64,000 nucleotides of DNA, taken from assembly GCF_039641995.1 (NCBI RefSeq), contig NZ_CP087714.1, positions 1,839,523 to 1,903,522 on the forward strand, read 5' to 3'. Made by a program: the position numbers and the translations under genes. Source of the stretch: Geoglobus acetivorans. Lineage in GTDB: Archaea > Halobacteriota > Archaeoglobi > Archaeoglobales > Archaeoglobaceae. Positions 1 to 8,186 of the stretch are shown here, in pieces. How positions within the stretch are numbered: position 1 is the stretch's first letter; each line of letters begins with the position of its first letter. The notes beneath the pieces were generated by a model, which saw nothing but the letters and a program-made list of their open reading frames with translations, was not told where the DNA came from and made no database searches.

Positions 1-304
1 TACCCGGAATGGCTATCCTTCTGCCTTCAAGCTCGATGCCATCTCCTGCAACAACAATCGGACCGTATCCATCTCCAACACTTGCACCGGCTGAAAGGAT
101 TCTGTATCTGTCGCTCAGGTATGCGTAAGCGTGAACTGAGAGAGCGGTAACCTCTATGTTCTCCTGAAACGCCCGTTTGTTCAGACTCTCTATGTCCTCG
201 ATAATGTGTTCGACCTCGAAATCGAGTGGAATCCTGCCCTCCATCATTGCATAGAACATGAATGCATCGTCTGCATCTGGTGTATGAGCAACTCTGAGTT
301 TCAT
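1..304 (-). CDS. mqnD: MqnD-like 1,4-dihydroxy-6-naphthoate synthase (N-terminal part, runs off window)
   Basis: The first 101 codons are present and the gene continues past base 1. The N-terminus reads MKLRVAHTPDADDAFMFY, the signature start of the MqnA/MqnD family, followed by an HIIEDIESLN segment and a VTALSVHAYAYL segment typical of these periplasmic-binding-protein-like enzymes. MqnD cleaves cyclic dehypoxanthine futalosine to dihydroxynaphthoate in the futalosine route to menaquinone, so the organism probably makes menaquinone. A TATA-like stretch (about 323-333) lies about 25 nt before the ATG, so the mRNA is probably leaderless. MqnA (chorismate dehydratase) is the alternative, but the TPDADDAFM start favours MqnD. 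Confidence 0.8.
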   Translation of the reverse strand, partial: MKLRVAHTPDADDAFMFYAMMEGRIPLDFEVEHIIEDIESLNKRAFQENIEVTALSVHAYAYLSDRYRILSAGASVGDGYGPIVVAGDGIELEGRRIAIPG

Positions 305-334
305 GATCGTGAGAGGAGCGAAGGATATATTACT

Positions 335-648
335 TTATCTCATAAAACGTGGGTATTCGTCCTGGGTTTTCAGAATCGCTCCAGCACTGAAGAGGCCTGA
401 ATTATCAACCTGAATCTCGCAATTACCTGATTTTCCAATTACAGGTTGATTCAGCTCCACGCAGAACATATCATGACTAAAACTTATAAATACTGTCTGT
501 CCGGCGTCCAGGTTTTCTGCAAACCCACCATCTTTCGAAAAATCACCAAAAAGTTTATCTATTACTCCCGACCATAAATTTAAATTGGGGGTGCCGGAAT
601 AATCGTTTTATCAACGATGCCGCCGCCACCGATAAGTTTTATTGGCAC
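335..648 (-). pseudogene. Possible frameshifted gene of about 103 aa, function unknown
   Basis: On the minus strand a GTG at 648, preceded by a run of G that could serve as a ribosome site, opens a frame (MPIKLIGGGGIVDKTIIPAP) that ends at a stop at 580-582. The overlapping -1 frame is open from 607 to a stop at 335-337 and reads like a real protein, with segments NLDAGQTVFISFSHDMF and GKSGNCEIQVDNSG. The two frames overlap by about 28 nt, which include an AAAA tract (607-610) and a CCCCC tract (587-591). One extra base, or a -1 ribosomal shift, would give one continuous protein. A TATAAA-like box lies about 20 nt upstream of the GTG. I do not recognise the product. Decay, a sequencing indel and programmed frameshifting all remain possible, and chance openness in AT-rich DNA cannot be excluded. 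Confidence 0.35.
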
Positions 649-652
649 CCCC
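587..652. repeat. Inverted repeat with inner hairpin
   Basis: GGGGGTGCC at 587-595 is the exact complement of GGCACCCCC at 644-652, and AATAA (598-602) extends the pairing with TTATT (639-643). Inside the loop, ATCGTT (602-607) pairs with AACGAT (613-618) around a five-base loop. This could be a folded RNA, a small hairpin element, or a chance by-product of the frameshifted gene that covers the same bases. Confidence 0.5.
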
Positions 653-877
653 CTATAGTGTTTATAGATATGGTTGCTTTATCCGAACTGTTTTTTGTTT
701 GTTATATTTTAATTTTTAATTGTTTTATATCTTCTATGAGATAATTAATCTGGTGCTTTGAATCTTGTTGTCATATCATTTAGTTGAAGTAATCTACATT
801 AGAGCATATATTATCTCTCGATTTCTTTCGAAAAGTAAATATACCAGGATTTCCTATGTTATATCAGACTAACAATA

Positions 878-1225
878 ATGATGAGGATGTGGGGTGTTGG
901 TGCAGTGATATCGCCTCAAGAAATGATGGTATTAAGCCAGTTTGAGAGTAAAGAACTTGAAATTTTCAAGGGGATTCTGAAAACAATCTCAAAAAGAGGA
1001 GTTCCAGAAATACTATTCTGTCTAAAACGAGGGGAGAAAAAATTTTCGCAGATTATGTTTGAAACCCGTCTAAACCCCGGCGTTCTTGGCAGACATCTAA
1101 AGGAATTGAAGTCCTTGAATATGGTCGATAAGGATGGTGATTACTACTTCCTTACAGATGTAGGAATTGGTGCTATTGAAATCTTGGAAGATTTGAAGAG
1201 ATTAGCGGCATTAATCGGGAATTGA
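878..1225 (+). CDS. Winged-helix transcriptional regulator (HxlR/ArsR-like)
   Basis: This 115 aa protein has a single winged-helix DNA-binding fold. Residues about 35-100 hold the helix-turn-helix (KFSQIMFETRLNPGVLGRHLKEL) followed by a wing (GDYYFLTDVG). No metal-binding cysteines are seen, so it is not a classical metal sensor. It lies upstream of a small membrane gene, a hemerythrin and the chemotaxis/archaellum block. The euryarchaeal archaellum regulator EarA is also a small winged-helix protein, so a role in motility control is possible but is only inference from position. Three ATG codons (878, 881, 887) compete as start; a TATA-like box at about 833-843 favours the first two. A hairpin with a T tract follows at 1251-1300. 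Confidence 0.7.
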   Translation: MMRMWGVGAVISPQEMMVLSQFESKELEIFKGILKTISKRGVPEILFCLKRGEKKFSQIMFETRLNPGVLGRHLKELKSLNMVDKDGDYYFLTDVGIGAIEILEDLKRLAALIGN

Positions 1226-1250
1226 ATTGTTCTTTTTAACAAATTTTGGT

Positions 1251-1300
1251 ACGGTGCCCAACCACAACATCGCGGAATCATGTGGTGGTGCCGTTTTTTT
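1251..1300 (+). terminator. Stem-loop with T tract after the regulator gene
   Basis: ACCACA (1261-1266) pairs with TGTGGT (1281-1286), and ACGG (1251-1254) with CCGT (1291-1294), followed directly by a run of seven T. Its position 25-75 nt after the stop codon fits a transcription terminator. In archaea the T tract alone may suffice. Confidence 0.55.
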
Positions 1301-1373
1301 GTATATTGCAATTGCCTTCATCCATGAGCAAAATTTAAGTAGGATAGTGTGATGTTATTAACTCTGATAGAAT

Positions 1374-1589
1374 ATGAAAAGTATGGCCACATTGGGTATT
1401 ATCTCGCTCATCGTAATCAGTATCGTTTTTATAATGTATCATCAGATTCTTTCGGAAGATGACGCAAGTATGCCTGCATCCTTGAAAGAAACGAACCATA
1501 TTTTGAAAAGTATGGCAAAAGTGTTCATCTTGATAGTCCTTATGATTCTTCTAATTGTGGTTGCCATAAGTTTACTGTTCAGAACCTGA
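1374..1589 (+). CDS. Small membrane protein with two transmembrane segments
   Basis: The 71 aa product has two strongly hydrophobic helices, at residues about 5-22 and 49-69, joined by a polar loop (HQILSEDDASMPASLKETNH). I recognise no family. It sits between a winged-helix regulator and a hemerythrin, ahead of the chemotaxis operon. A TATA-like AAATTTAAG lies at about 1332-1340, and a GCAATTGC palindrome that recurs near two motility promoters lies at 1308-1315. The start could also be the ATG at 1383. A 7-bp hairpin follows the stop codon. Confidence 0.55.
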   Translation: MKSMATLGIISLIVISIVFIMYHQILSEDDASMPASLKETNHILKSMAKVFILIVLMILLIVVAISLLFRT

Positions 1590-1590
1590 A

Positions 1591-1616
1591 TTGTGTGCAA
1601 ACTATGTAACACACAA
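1591..1616 (+). terminator. Hairpin after the small membrane gene
   Basis: TTGTGTG (1591-1597) pairs exactly with CACACAA (1610-1616) around a 12-base loop, directly after the stop codon and before a T-rich stretch. A terminator is the simplest reading. Confidence 0.45.
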
Positions 1617-1629
1617 GTTATTTTAATTA

Positions 1630-1647
1630 ACTTTCAGGTCTGAAAGT
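1630..1647. promoter_or_regulatory. 18-bp perfect palindrome, likely operator of the hemerythrin gene
   Basis: ACTTTCAG at 1630-1637 and CTGAAAGT at 1640-1647 are exact complements around a GT centre. The palindrome abuts an AAATTTAAG TATA-like box (about 1649-1657), about 55 nt before the hemerythrin ATG. It therefore overlaps the expected BRE/TFB site, where a regulator would control initiation. Confidence 0.5.
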
Positions 1648-1703
1648 AAAATTTAAGACCTCGAACTTGAGCCAGAATAGTGTAAGTATCGGGGGTAACG
1701 AGC

Positions 1704-2111
1704 ATGGCGTTGATCACGTGGAATGAAAGTTTCAGTGTCAACATTAGGGAGATAGATGAACAGCATAAGAAGCTTGTTTCCATGATAAATAGACTGCATG
1801 ACGCAATGCTTGAAGGAAAGGGAAAGGAAATTATGGGTGAATTGCTGAACGATATGGTTGAATACACGATAACTCATTTTTCAACAGAAGAAAAACTTAT
1901 GAAACAACATAACTATCCAGGGTATGTTAAGCACAAGGCGGAACATGAACTTTTTGTATCAAAAGTTGGTGAGTTCAAGGAAAAGTATGAAAAGGGACAG
2001 CTGGCATTAACTATGGAAGTCCTCAGTTTTTTGAAAAGCTGGTTAACAAATCACATCCTCAACTCCGACAAGAAATATGGACCTTTTTTCAACAACAAAG
2101 GAATTTACTAA
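1704..2111 (+). CDS. Bacteriohemerythrin
   Basis: The 135 aa product matches single-domain bacteriohemerythrins in length and motif order: WNESFSVNIREIDEQHKKL near the N-terminus (His ligand in DEQH), HFSTEEKLM (His and Glu ligands), HKAEHELF (two His) and a late NHILNSDKKYGPFF (His and Asp). These residues bind a non-haem di-iron site that carries O2 reversibly. Such proteins deliver or sense oxygen and are often found next to taxis genes, as here, immediately before the convergent chemotaxis operon. A GGGGGT ribosome site lies before the ATG and a palindromic operator candidate is upstream. It is soluble with no signal peptide. Confidence 0.9.
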   Translation: MALITWNESFSVNIREIDEQHKKLVSMINRLHDAMLEGKGKEIMGELLNDMVEYTITHFSTEEKLMKQHNYPGYVKHKAEHELFVSKVGEFKEKYEKGQLALTMEVLSFLKSWLTNHILNSDKKYGPFFNNKGIY

Positions 2112-2150
2112 CAATTTTTGTATTCTCGAGGTATCGCCCTTCAGCAGGTA

Positions 2151-2954
2151 TTATATTTTCTGATACACTTTGTCCTTTAGATTGATACATTTAAATTTAT
2201 TATTGAACTCTGAAGGTAGAGTTTCACTTTTACCAATGATCAGGTAACCTCTGCTTACAAGAGCGTTGTAGAAGTCATTGAATATCTTGGATTTTTGCGA
2301 ATCATTGAAATATATGATTACATTCCGGCAAAAAATTCCATCAAGATATCTGGACACAGGGGTATCAGTGGTCAGGTCATGTCTTTTGAACCTGATATGT
2401 TTCTTCAGAAAACTTTTCACCCGATATCCATCGTCTTCCTTTTCGAAATATTTGTAAAGGAGCGCCTTATTCAGATTTTTCAATTGTGATGCGTCATAAT
2501 ATCCTTCTTTTGCCTTTTCTAAAGAATCCAAATCAATATCTGTTGCATATATTGTGAACAACCAGTCGCTGCCGAGAGCTTCATAGATGCATATTGCAAT
2601 GCTGTATGGCTCCTCACCATTTGAGCATCCAGCGCTCCAAAAACGTAGCATGTTACTTTTAACCTTGAGTTTTCTGTTAGCAATATCTGGCAACACCATA
2701 TCCATGAAAAACTTGAATGGAGTTACGTCTCGCATGAATTCTGTTACATTTATGGCAATAGTATTAATCAACTCTTCAATCTCTTTTTTACCGTTTTTTC
2801 TGAGAAAACTGAGGTATTCTTCAAACGTTTTGTTTCCCGTAGCTTTCATTCTCAGCTCAATACGCCTTTTTAAGTAACTCTCTCTGTACTGATTTAAGTC
2901 TATGCCTGATTGTTTTGAGATATAGTTTATTAACATCTTGAATGCTATATCCAT
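2151..2954 (-). CDS. cheR: CheR chemotaxis protein methyltransferase
   Basis: CheR transfers methyl groups from S-adenosylmethionine to glutamates of the chemoreceptor, resetting its signalling state. The 267 aa protein has the usual all-helical N-domain, the NVTEFMRD motif (69-76), the SAM-binding WSAGCSNGEEPYSIA (106-120) and a FCRNVIIYF segment. It is the last gene of the che operon; its ATG overlaps the end of cheD in another frame, implying translational coupling. The long receptor at the head of this operon is the obvious substrate. Confidence 0.95.
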   Translation of the reverse strand: MDIAFKMLINYISKQSGIDLNQYRESYLKRRIELRMKATGNKTFEEYLSFLRKNGKKEIEELINTIAINVTEFMRDVTPFKFFMDMVLPDIANRKLKVKSNMLRFWSAGCSNGEEPYSIAICIYEALGSDWLFTIYATDIDLDSLEKAKEGYYDASQLKNLNKALLYKYFEKEDDGYRVKSFLKKHIRFKRHDLTTDTPVSRYLDGIFCRNVIIYFNDSQKSKIFNDFYNALVSRGYLIIGKSETLPSEFNNKFKCINLKDKVYQKI

Positions 2955-3421
2955 AATTCTACACCGTTGCTGTATTTAACGAGCATTTTCCCACTATCTG
3001 TATAAAAGTAGACAGATCTTCCAACATCACCACCAACGTCTTCAGAAACGATCTTTATACCTTGACTCTCAAGAATATTTTTTATTGCATCAACGTTTCT
3101 ATCACCTATTTTGAGCAAATTCATGTTCATGTGTTTGAATATTTGTGCTCCTCCGGCCAGTTTTGCGACAATATTGCGTTCTTTGCTACCAAGTCGCTTC
3201 ATTGCACTGAGCATCATCTCCACTGCATGGTCTGCATATTTTGCGCTTTTGACGGTTCCATTTTTGGAGCTCGGAAGCATAACATGTGCCAGACCTCCAA
3301 CCTTGTTGTACGGGTCGTACAGTGCAAGACCGATACAGGAGCCTAACCCTATGGTTTTCAGTACTGCCAGCCCTTTTACAACTCTGAACTCGCCTATGCC
3401 TATTAGGTGTTCGTGGATCAT
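2945..3421 (-). CDS. cheD: CheD chemoreceptor glutamine deamidase
   Basis: CheD deamidates glutamines in receptors and, bound to CheC, tunes CheY-P dephosphorylation. The 158 aa protein shows the catalytic Cys in TIGLGSCIGLALYD (Cys29), the His in GGLAHVMLP (His46) and the conserved KLAGGAQIF segment. The start ATG overlaps the cheC stop as ATGA. cheC and cheD are adjacent, as in other archaea, which fits the CheC-CheD complex. Confidence 0.95.
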   Translation of the reverse strand: MIHEHLIGIGEFRVVKGLAVLKTIGLGSCIGLALYDPYNKVGGLAHVMLPSSKNGTVKSAKYADHAVEMMLSAMKRLGSKERNIVAKLAGGAQIFKHMNMNLLKIGDRNVDAIKNILESQGIKIVSEDVGGDVGRSVYFYTDSGKMLVKYSNGVELWI

Positions 3422-4026
3422 TTTACCATCTCTAATAGCTGCATTATGTATTCAAAGAATTTTTCAGTTGGAATCAACATTAAGAAAATGTTTACAGTAT
3501 TGTCCTGATCAACCAAGTCAGTTTCGAAAATTATTAGGTTATCAGTTTTATCAGCAATCTGTGCAAGGAGAGCATCAATGACAGCAACAGAATAATCTTT
3601 GGCATAGCTGGGTGGTGTGGGGATTAACACAGTATCGAGCATGTTCGCAATCCCATCACAGAAATGAGATGCGAGAATGTTTGAGATTTCCATTATTGTG
3701 GATTCGACCATGCTTTCATCACTTGAATCTCCTATCAACAGTTCGGCGAGCTTGTTTGGAGAATCCTGAGGAAATATCATGTACAGAAACCCAGAATTAT
3801 CGTTATCCATCGTGCTAAGCCCCACGACAGTTCCAACCACTATCTCATCTGGTTTTATGACTTTATCCAAATTTGAAAACTTCAATAAATATACCTCTGG
3901 TACCGTTATGTTTATCGGTCTGCCAAGCATCGTGGCCAAGGCAGTAGATGCGTTCCCAACACCGATATTGCCCATCTCTCTTAAAATGTCAAGTTCTTCA
4001 TTTGTCAGATTTTCAAACTTGGACAC
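3418..4026 (-). CDS. cheC: CheC CheY-P phosphatase
   Basis: CheC removes phosphate from CheY-P and partners CheD. Two phosphatase-type ExxN motifs are visible: EMGNIGVGNAS near residue 17 and MEISNILAS in the middle, so both pseudo-symmetric halves look intact. I chose the GTG at 4026 because it is preceded by GGGGGTGA at good spacing and gives the family start MSKFENLTNEELDIL; an in-frame TTG at 4041 would add five residues. It starts just before the end of cheA. Confidence 0.93.
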   Translation of the reverse strand: MSKFENLTNEELDILREMGNIGVGNASTALATMLGRPINITVPEVYLLKFSNLDKVIKPDEIVVGTVVGLSTMDNDNSGFLYMIFPQDSPNKLAELLIGDSSDESMVESTIMEISNILASHFCDGIANMLDTVLIPTPPSYAKDYSVAVIDALLAQIADKTDNLIIFETDLVDQDNTVNIFLMLIPTEKFFEYIMQLLEMVK

Positions 4027-4030
4027 ATTT

Positions 4031-5974
4031 TCACCCCCCAATCAGCGTTGACACATCAAGAATTGGGACGACTTTTCCGTCTCCCAGTATTGTAACCCCG
4101 TTAAATCCTCTAATCTTGGCTAAATGTCCATAGAGTGGCTTAATTACTATTTCCTGTTGATCTGTTATGGCATCTGCGATTAAAACATATCTCTCATTTT
4201 CTTTTTCCACAATGATACCAACCTCTTTTTCAGATTTTGAACCATTTATCTTAAAAAGGTCTCTCAGTCTAAATACTGGAACGAGTTTCCCCCTTACCAG
4301 TAGAAACTCCGAACCGTGAATATTTTTGACCGAGTCGCTCGTTACGTAAATTGCTTCAACAACGTTTGATATTGGGATCGCGTATGTCTCATTTCCAACC
4401 CGTATGAGGAGAGATTTTATAATGGCAACTGTAGGTGGAAGCTGTATTCGGATTTTTGTACCTTTGCCTTTTTCGGAAAACAGCTTTACAGATCCACCAA
4501 GTTTTTCTACAGTGGTTTTCACAACGTCCATGCCAACGCCCCTTCCTGAGATTTCGCTTGCCCTTTCTTTTGTAGAAAAGCCCGGCATGAATATCAGCAT
4601 TTTTATGTCGTCTTCACTCATCCTTTCTGCTTCATCTGGTGAAATTAGGCCTTTTTCTATAGCCTTTTTCTTAATTTTTTCTGTATCCAGTCCCTTACCA
4701 TCGTCTTCAATTTCAATAATTATATAGTTCTTATCTCTCCAAGCAGAAAGCCTTATTTTTCCAACTTCACTTTTTCCAGATGCTTTTCTTTCGTCGGGAT
4801 ACTCAATGCCGTGATCCACACAATTTCTGACTATGTGTATTAGAGGATCATTAATTTGATCAAGGACTGTTCTGTCGAGTTCTGTGTCAAGCCCATCCAT
4901 AATAAGCTCCACTTTTTTACCCAGTTTTTTAGCCAGGTCCCTCACAATTCTTGGGAATTTGCTGAAAACTCTTTCCACTTTTTCCATTCTCATTTCCATA
5001 ACTTCGTCCTGCAGGTTCGAAATTATTTTGTCCATAATAGAGACTGCCTCCTTGAGCTCAGGTATATCGTAATCTGAGGATATCTGTATCAATCTTCCCT
5101 TGTTTATTACCAGTTCACCAACTAAGTTCATGATAGTGTCCAGCTGAGAAATGCTTACTCGTATAAATTCTATTTTCTTTTCTTTTTTCGGATGAGGGGT
5201 AACGTCTGCTTTTGTTTGAACAGACGAATCACTCTTTTCTGTTTTATTAGAAATATCTTCTTGTTTTTTCGACTCGAATCTGGAGGTTTGAGATATAATC
5301 TCCTCAACCTCGAATTTGTCAATCTCCCCGATTTTTGAGAGAACATCATTTATATCATGTATCCTGTCCGTCTTCATCAGTACTGTAAATTTGCCATCAA
5401 ATCCCTCACTGTCCATTATATCTTCGTCAGGAACTGTTCCGACGACCTCTCCAACCTCTTTAAGGGATTCAATAATCAAAAGGGCCCTTACAGACTTCAT
5501 GATACAGTCTTCTGCCAAAGTTATGTTTACGCGGATATTAGCTTCGTCTTCGTGTATTATTTCAGGTTTCTGGTTTCTTTCGGTTTCAATTTTTGCATCC
5601 TCTTTCAGTATTTTCTGGAGTTCAGTAGCCACCTGCGAAATGTCATGGTGGTCGTTACCCTCCTCTTCGATTTTGTCGACGAGGACTTCAAGCAAATCGA
5701 TAGCAGAGAGAAGAACATCTACAATATCGCTATTTATTTCAATTTTACCGTCTCTTACTGCCCCCATTACGTTCTCAAGCTTGTGACATAGCTCTTCAAC
5801 TCTTTTGTACCCCATAAAACCTGCCATGCCTTTAATTGTATGGGCAAGCCTGAAAATCTCGTTTACTGCCTGGAGGTCTCCTTTTTCAAGTTCAATGAAC
5901 TGCTGATTCATGGCATCTATGTATTCTCTCGTCTCCTGTATGAATTCTTCCTTGAACTGCTCTATTTCATCCAT
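4031..5974 (-). CDS. cheA: CheA chemotaxis histidine kinase
   Basis: CheA autophosphorylates under receptor control and passes phosphate to CheY and CheB. In the 647 aa protein the Hpt domain carries His45 in FRLAHTIKGMAGFMGY, a CheY-binding P2-like region follows (about 150-215), a charged linker (about 235-270), the dimerisation helices (about 275-340), the ATPase with the N-box HIVRNCVDHGIE and glycine boxes, and a C-terminal CheW-like domain. The order is complete and standard. The start ATG overlaps the last codons of cheB and is preceded by GAGGTGAT. Confidence 0.97.
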   Translation of the reverse strand: MDEIEQFKEEFIQETREYIDAMNQQFIELEKGDLQAVNEIFRLAHTIKGMAGFMGYKRVEELCHKLENVMGAVRDGKIEINSDIVDVLLSAIDLLEVLVDKIEEEGNDHHDISQVATELQKILKEDAKIETERNQKPEIIHEDEANIRVNITLAEDCIMKSVRALLIIESLKEVGEVVGTVPDEDIMDSEGFDGKFTVLMKTDRIHDINDVLSKIGEIDKFEVEEIISQTSRFESKKQEDISNKTEKSDSSVQTKADVTPHPKKEKKIEFIRVSISQLDTIMNLVGELVINKGRLIQISSDYDIPELKEAVSIMDKIISNLQDEVMEMRMEKVERVFSKFPRIVRDLAKKLGKKVELIMDGLDTELDRTVLDQINDPLIHIVRNCVDHGIEYPDERKASGKSEVGKIRLSAWRDKNYIIIEIEDDGKGLDTEKIKKKAIEKGLISPDEAERMSEDDIKMLIFMPGFSTKERASEISGRGVGMDVVKTTVEKLGGSVKLFSEKGKGTKIRIQLPPTVAIIKSLLIRVGNETYAIPISNVVEAIYVTSDSVKNIHGSEFLLVRGKLVPVFRLRDLFKINGSKSEKEVGIIVEKENERYVLIADAITDQQEIVIKPLYGHLAKIRGFNGVTILGDGKVVPILDVSTLIGG

Positions 5975-7010
5975 TGACCATCACCTCAAGACGCCTGACA
6001 ATCTCTTCAGCAATCTCGTAAACTGGTCTCACGACATTTATTGCACCAATCTCGATTGCTGCTTTTGGCATTCCAAAAACGACACATGTGTCCTCACTGC
6101 TGGCGATAGTATATCCACCGAGTTCCCTGATTCTTTTTAGCCCCCTTGCCCCGTCCTCTCCCATTCCTGTCAGTATTACGCCAATAGTATTCTCACCATA
6201 AACCTCGGCAAGGTATTCAGCGGTCACATCTACTGAGGGTTTTACTGCATTTACCAACATACCGTCGATAATTTTTATTCTGGTCACATTCATGATCTTT
6301 TTGACTCCCATGTGGTACCCGCCGGGGGCAACATATACCACTCCGTCTTTCACTCGTTCGTTATTTTCAGCCTCTTTTACACTTATATCCGATATATTGT
6401 TCAGCCTGTCTGCAAGTTGTTTTGTAAATTGCGGTGGCATGTGCTGGACAACGAATACCGGAGCTGGCAGATCATCCGGCAACCTTGGGATAACCATTTC
6501 AAGGGCACTGGGCCCACCCGTTGATGATCCTATAAGAATCGCGACGTCCCTGTCCTTCTCCTTCCAGTTCCCCTTTACTGCACCCTCTCGAATTTTCTTA
6601 AGCTTTTGAAGTCTTATTAAATTGGGCGGCGTCTTAGTAATTGCATGTACTTTGGCCAGAAGTTCGTCTTTCACTTCCGATATATCTATTGCCACCCCAT
6701 CCGGCTTGGGTACAAAATCCGTTGCACCCAGTTTAAGAGCTTCAATTGTTTCTTTGGCGCCTTCCTTAGTGTATGAGCTAAACATTATCACGGGAGTGGG
6801 CTTTTTTTCCATTATGAGTTTTAAAGCTGATAAACCATCCATAACGGGCATGTTGATATCCAAAATTATGATGTCTGGTTTTAGCTGGATCGTTTTTTCA
6901 ACCGCTTCAAGACCATTTTTGGCTGTGATTGTGTCTATGTTTTCTTTGGATAGCAATTCGGAAACTGATCTCCGTATCAGTGCCGAATCATCGACTACTA
7001 AAACTTTCAT
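5967..7010 (-). CDS. cheB: CheB receptor methylesterase / response regulator
   Basis: CheB demethylates receptor glutamates and may deamidate glutamines; phosphorylation by CheA activates it. The 347 aa protein has an N-terminal receiver domain with Asp51 (ILDINMPVMDG) and a C-terminal esterase domain with the catalytic Ser in IGSSTGGPSALEM, His in VVQHMPPQF and Asp in LTGMGEDGARG. Its ATG overlaps the cheY stop as ATGA. Confidence 0.97.
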   Translation of the reverse strand: MKVLVVDDSALIRRSVSELLSKENIDTITAKNGLEAVEKTIQLKPDIIILDINMPVMDGLSALKLIMEKKPTPVIMFSSYTKEGAKETIEALKLGATDFVPKPDGVAIDISEVKDELLAKVHAITKTPPNLIRLQKLKKIREGAVKGNWKEKDRDVAILIGSSTGGPSALEMVIPRLPDDLPAPVFVVQHMPPQFTKQLADRLNNISDISVKEAENNERVKDGVVYVAPGGYHMGVKKIMNVTRIKIIDGMLVNAVKPSVDVTAEYLAEVYGENTIGVILTGMGEDGARGLKRIRELGGYTIASSEDTCVVFGMPKAAIEIGAINVVRPVYEIAEEIVRRLEVMVNG

Positions 7011-7369
7011 ATTCCAGCCACTCTTTTGAGTTCCTCAATAACTTTCGGAGCCTGGAAAGGCTTTACGATATAACCCTTAGCACCAAGTTTGATTGCTGTT
7101 TTGACCATCTGTTCCTGACCCACTGCAGTACACATGACGATCTTAGCGCTTGGATCCATTCTCTTTATCTCTTTGAGTGCCTCGATCCCATTCATTTCTG
7201 GCATAACAATATCCATTGTTACTACGTCAGGTTTCAACTGTCTATACATCTCCACAGCCTGTTTTCCGTTCTCGGCCTCTCCAGCTATGTCAAATCCTCC
7301 CGTAAACAGTATATTTCTCAGCAATTTTCTCATAAATGCTGCGTCGTCCACTATCAAAACTTTTGGCAT
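7007..7369 (-). CDS. cheY: CheY response regulator
   Basis: This 120 aa single receiver domain has the acidic pair VDDA near the N-terminus, the phospho-acceptor Asp53 (TMDIVMPEMNG), the Thr switch position (MCTAVG) and the conserved Lys in GYIVKPF. In archaea phosphorylated CheY acts on the archaellum through CheF, whose gene lies immediately upstream. A GGTGAT ribosome site precedes the ATG. Confidence 0.95.
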   Translation of the reverse strand: MPKVLIVDDAAFMRKLLRNILFTGGFDIAGEAENGKQAVEMYRQLKPDVVTMDIVMPEMNGIEALKEIKRMDPSAKIVMCTAVGQEQMVKTAIKLGAKGYIVKPFQAPKVIEELKRVAGI

Positions 7370-7374
7370 TTAGA

Positions 7375-8184
7375 TCACCCCACCACTTTTTTCATAGCAT
7401 CATTTACGAGATTTACCCCTTTGGGGGTCAATTCTATTTCTTTTCGTATTTTAACAACTTTTGCCAAACCTAATTCTATTAGCCGGTCATAATATCTGTT
7501 CAGTTCATCCGTAGGTATCCCCAATATTGACTCTATACCTGCTGAATCCACACCGGAATAAACCATTGTGAGTATCTGTTCTTCTATTTCCGAGAGCTTT
7601 TCTCTTGGCTTTTGCCTGTCCAGTAGTTGGTTAATGTATTGGTCAAGTAACTCCAGTGTGGTTTCGGGACACAGGACGTAACTTGTAATTACTTCATTTT
7701 TCTCCACATGAGTTACCTTTAACACAGCACGTTGCTTTTTATTTACTGTCTTAAGTTCTTTACCTACCGACCCTAAGTTATCCCAAGGAATTCTTATCTG
7801 CTTGTTAGGTGATAGGAACCATATTGCATTTTCAGTGATGGCAAGATAACCTTTCTCCCACTTTGCATCGCTCACGATCACCCCACCACGAATTGCAGGC
7901 GAAATAAAATATACTGCAAAACGATCCGCCTTCAAGTTGAAGGTGAGAAATCTAAAAATCTGGCCTTGTTTACTCCCAAAATTTAAAAAAAATTCGCTAT
8001 TATTTGTCTGTAGCCTTATGGCAACTTTGCCGTTGTATTTTGTTAATTCAACATCTTTTATCTCTCTGAATAGGATGTTTAATCCATCAATCATTATCGC
8101 ATCGTTATATAGTACGGCCTCCTTTTGAACCCATCCATTTTCATACAACTCCACAGGTGTTTTGAGTAGAACTTTTCCTGGCAT
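7375..8184 (-). CDS. cheF: CheF archaeal taxis adaptor
   Basis: CheF (formerly DUF439) links CheY to the archaellum switch proteins ArlC/D/E and occurs only in motile archaea. The product is about 269 aa with the family start MPGKVLLKTPVELYENGW, a beta-rich PH-like middle region with an aromatic core (AIWFLSPNKQIRIPW) and a C-terminal winged-helix-like segment (SEIEEQILTMVYSG, LTPKGVNLV). The gene sits between cheW and cheY, as expected. I chose the ATG at 8184 over a GTG two codons earlier that overlaps the cheW stop. Confidence 0.9.
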   Translation of the reverse strand: MPGKVLLKTPVELYENGWVQKEAVLYNDAIMIDGLNILFREIKDVELTKYNGKVAIRLQTNNSEFFLNFGSKQGQIFRFLTFNLKADRFAVYFISPAIRGGVIVSDAKWEKGYLAITENAIWFLSPNKQIRIPWDNLGSVGKELKTVNKKQRAVLKVTHVEKNEVITSYVLCPETTLELLDQYINQLLDRQKPREKLSEIEEQILTMVYSGVDSAGIESILGIPTDELNRYYDRLIELGLAKVVKIRKEIELTPKGVNLVNDAMKKVVG

Positions 8185-8186
8185 AG

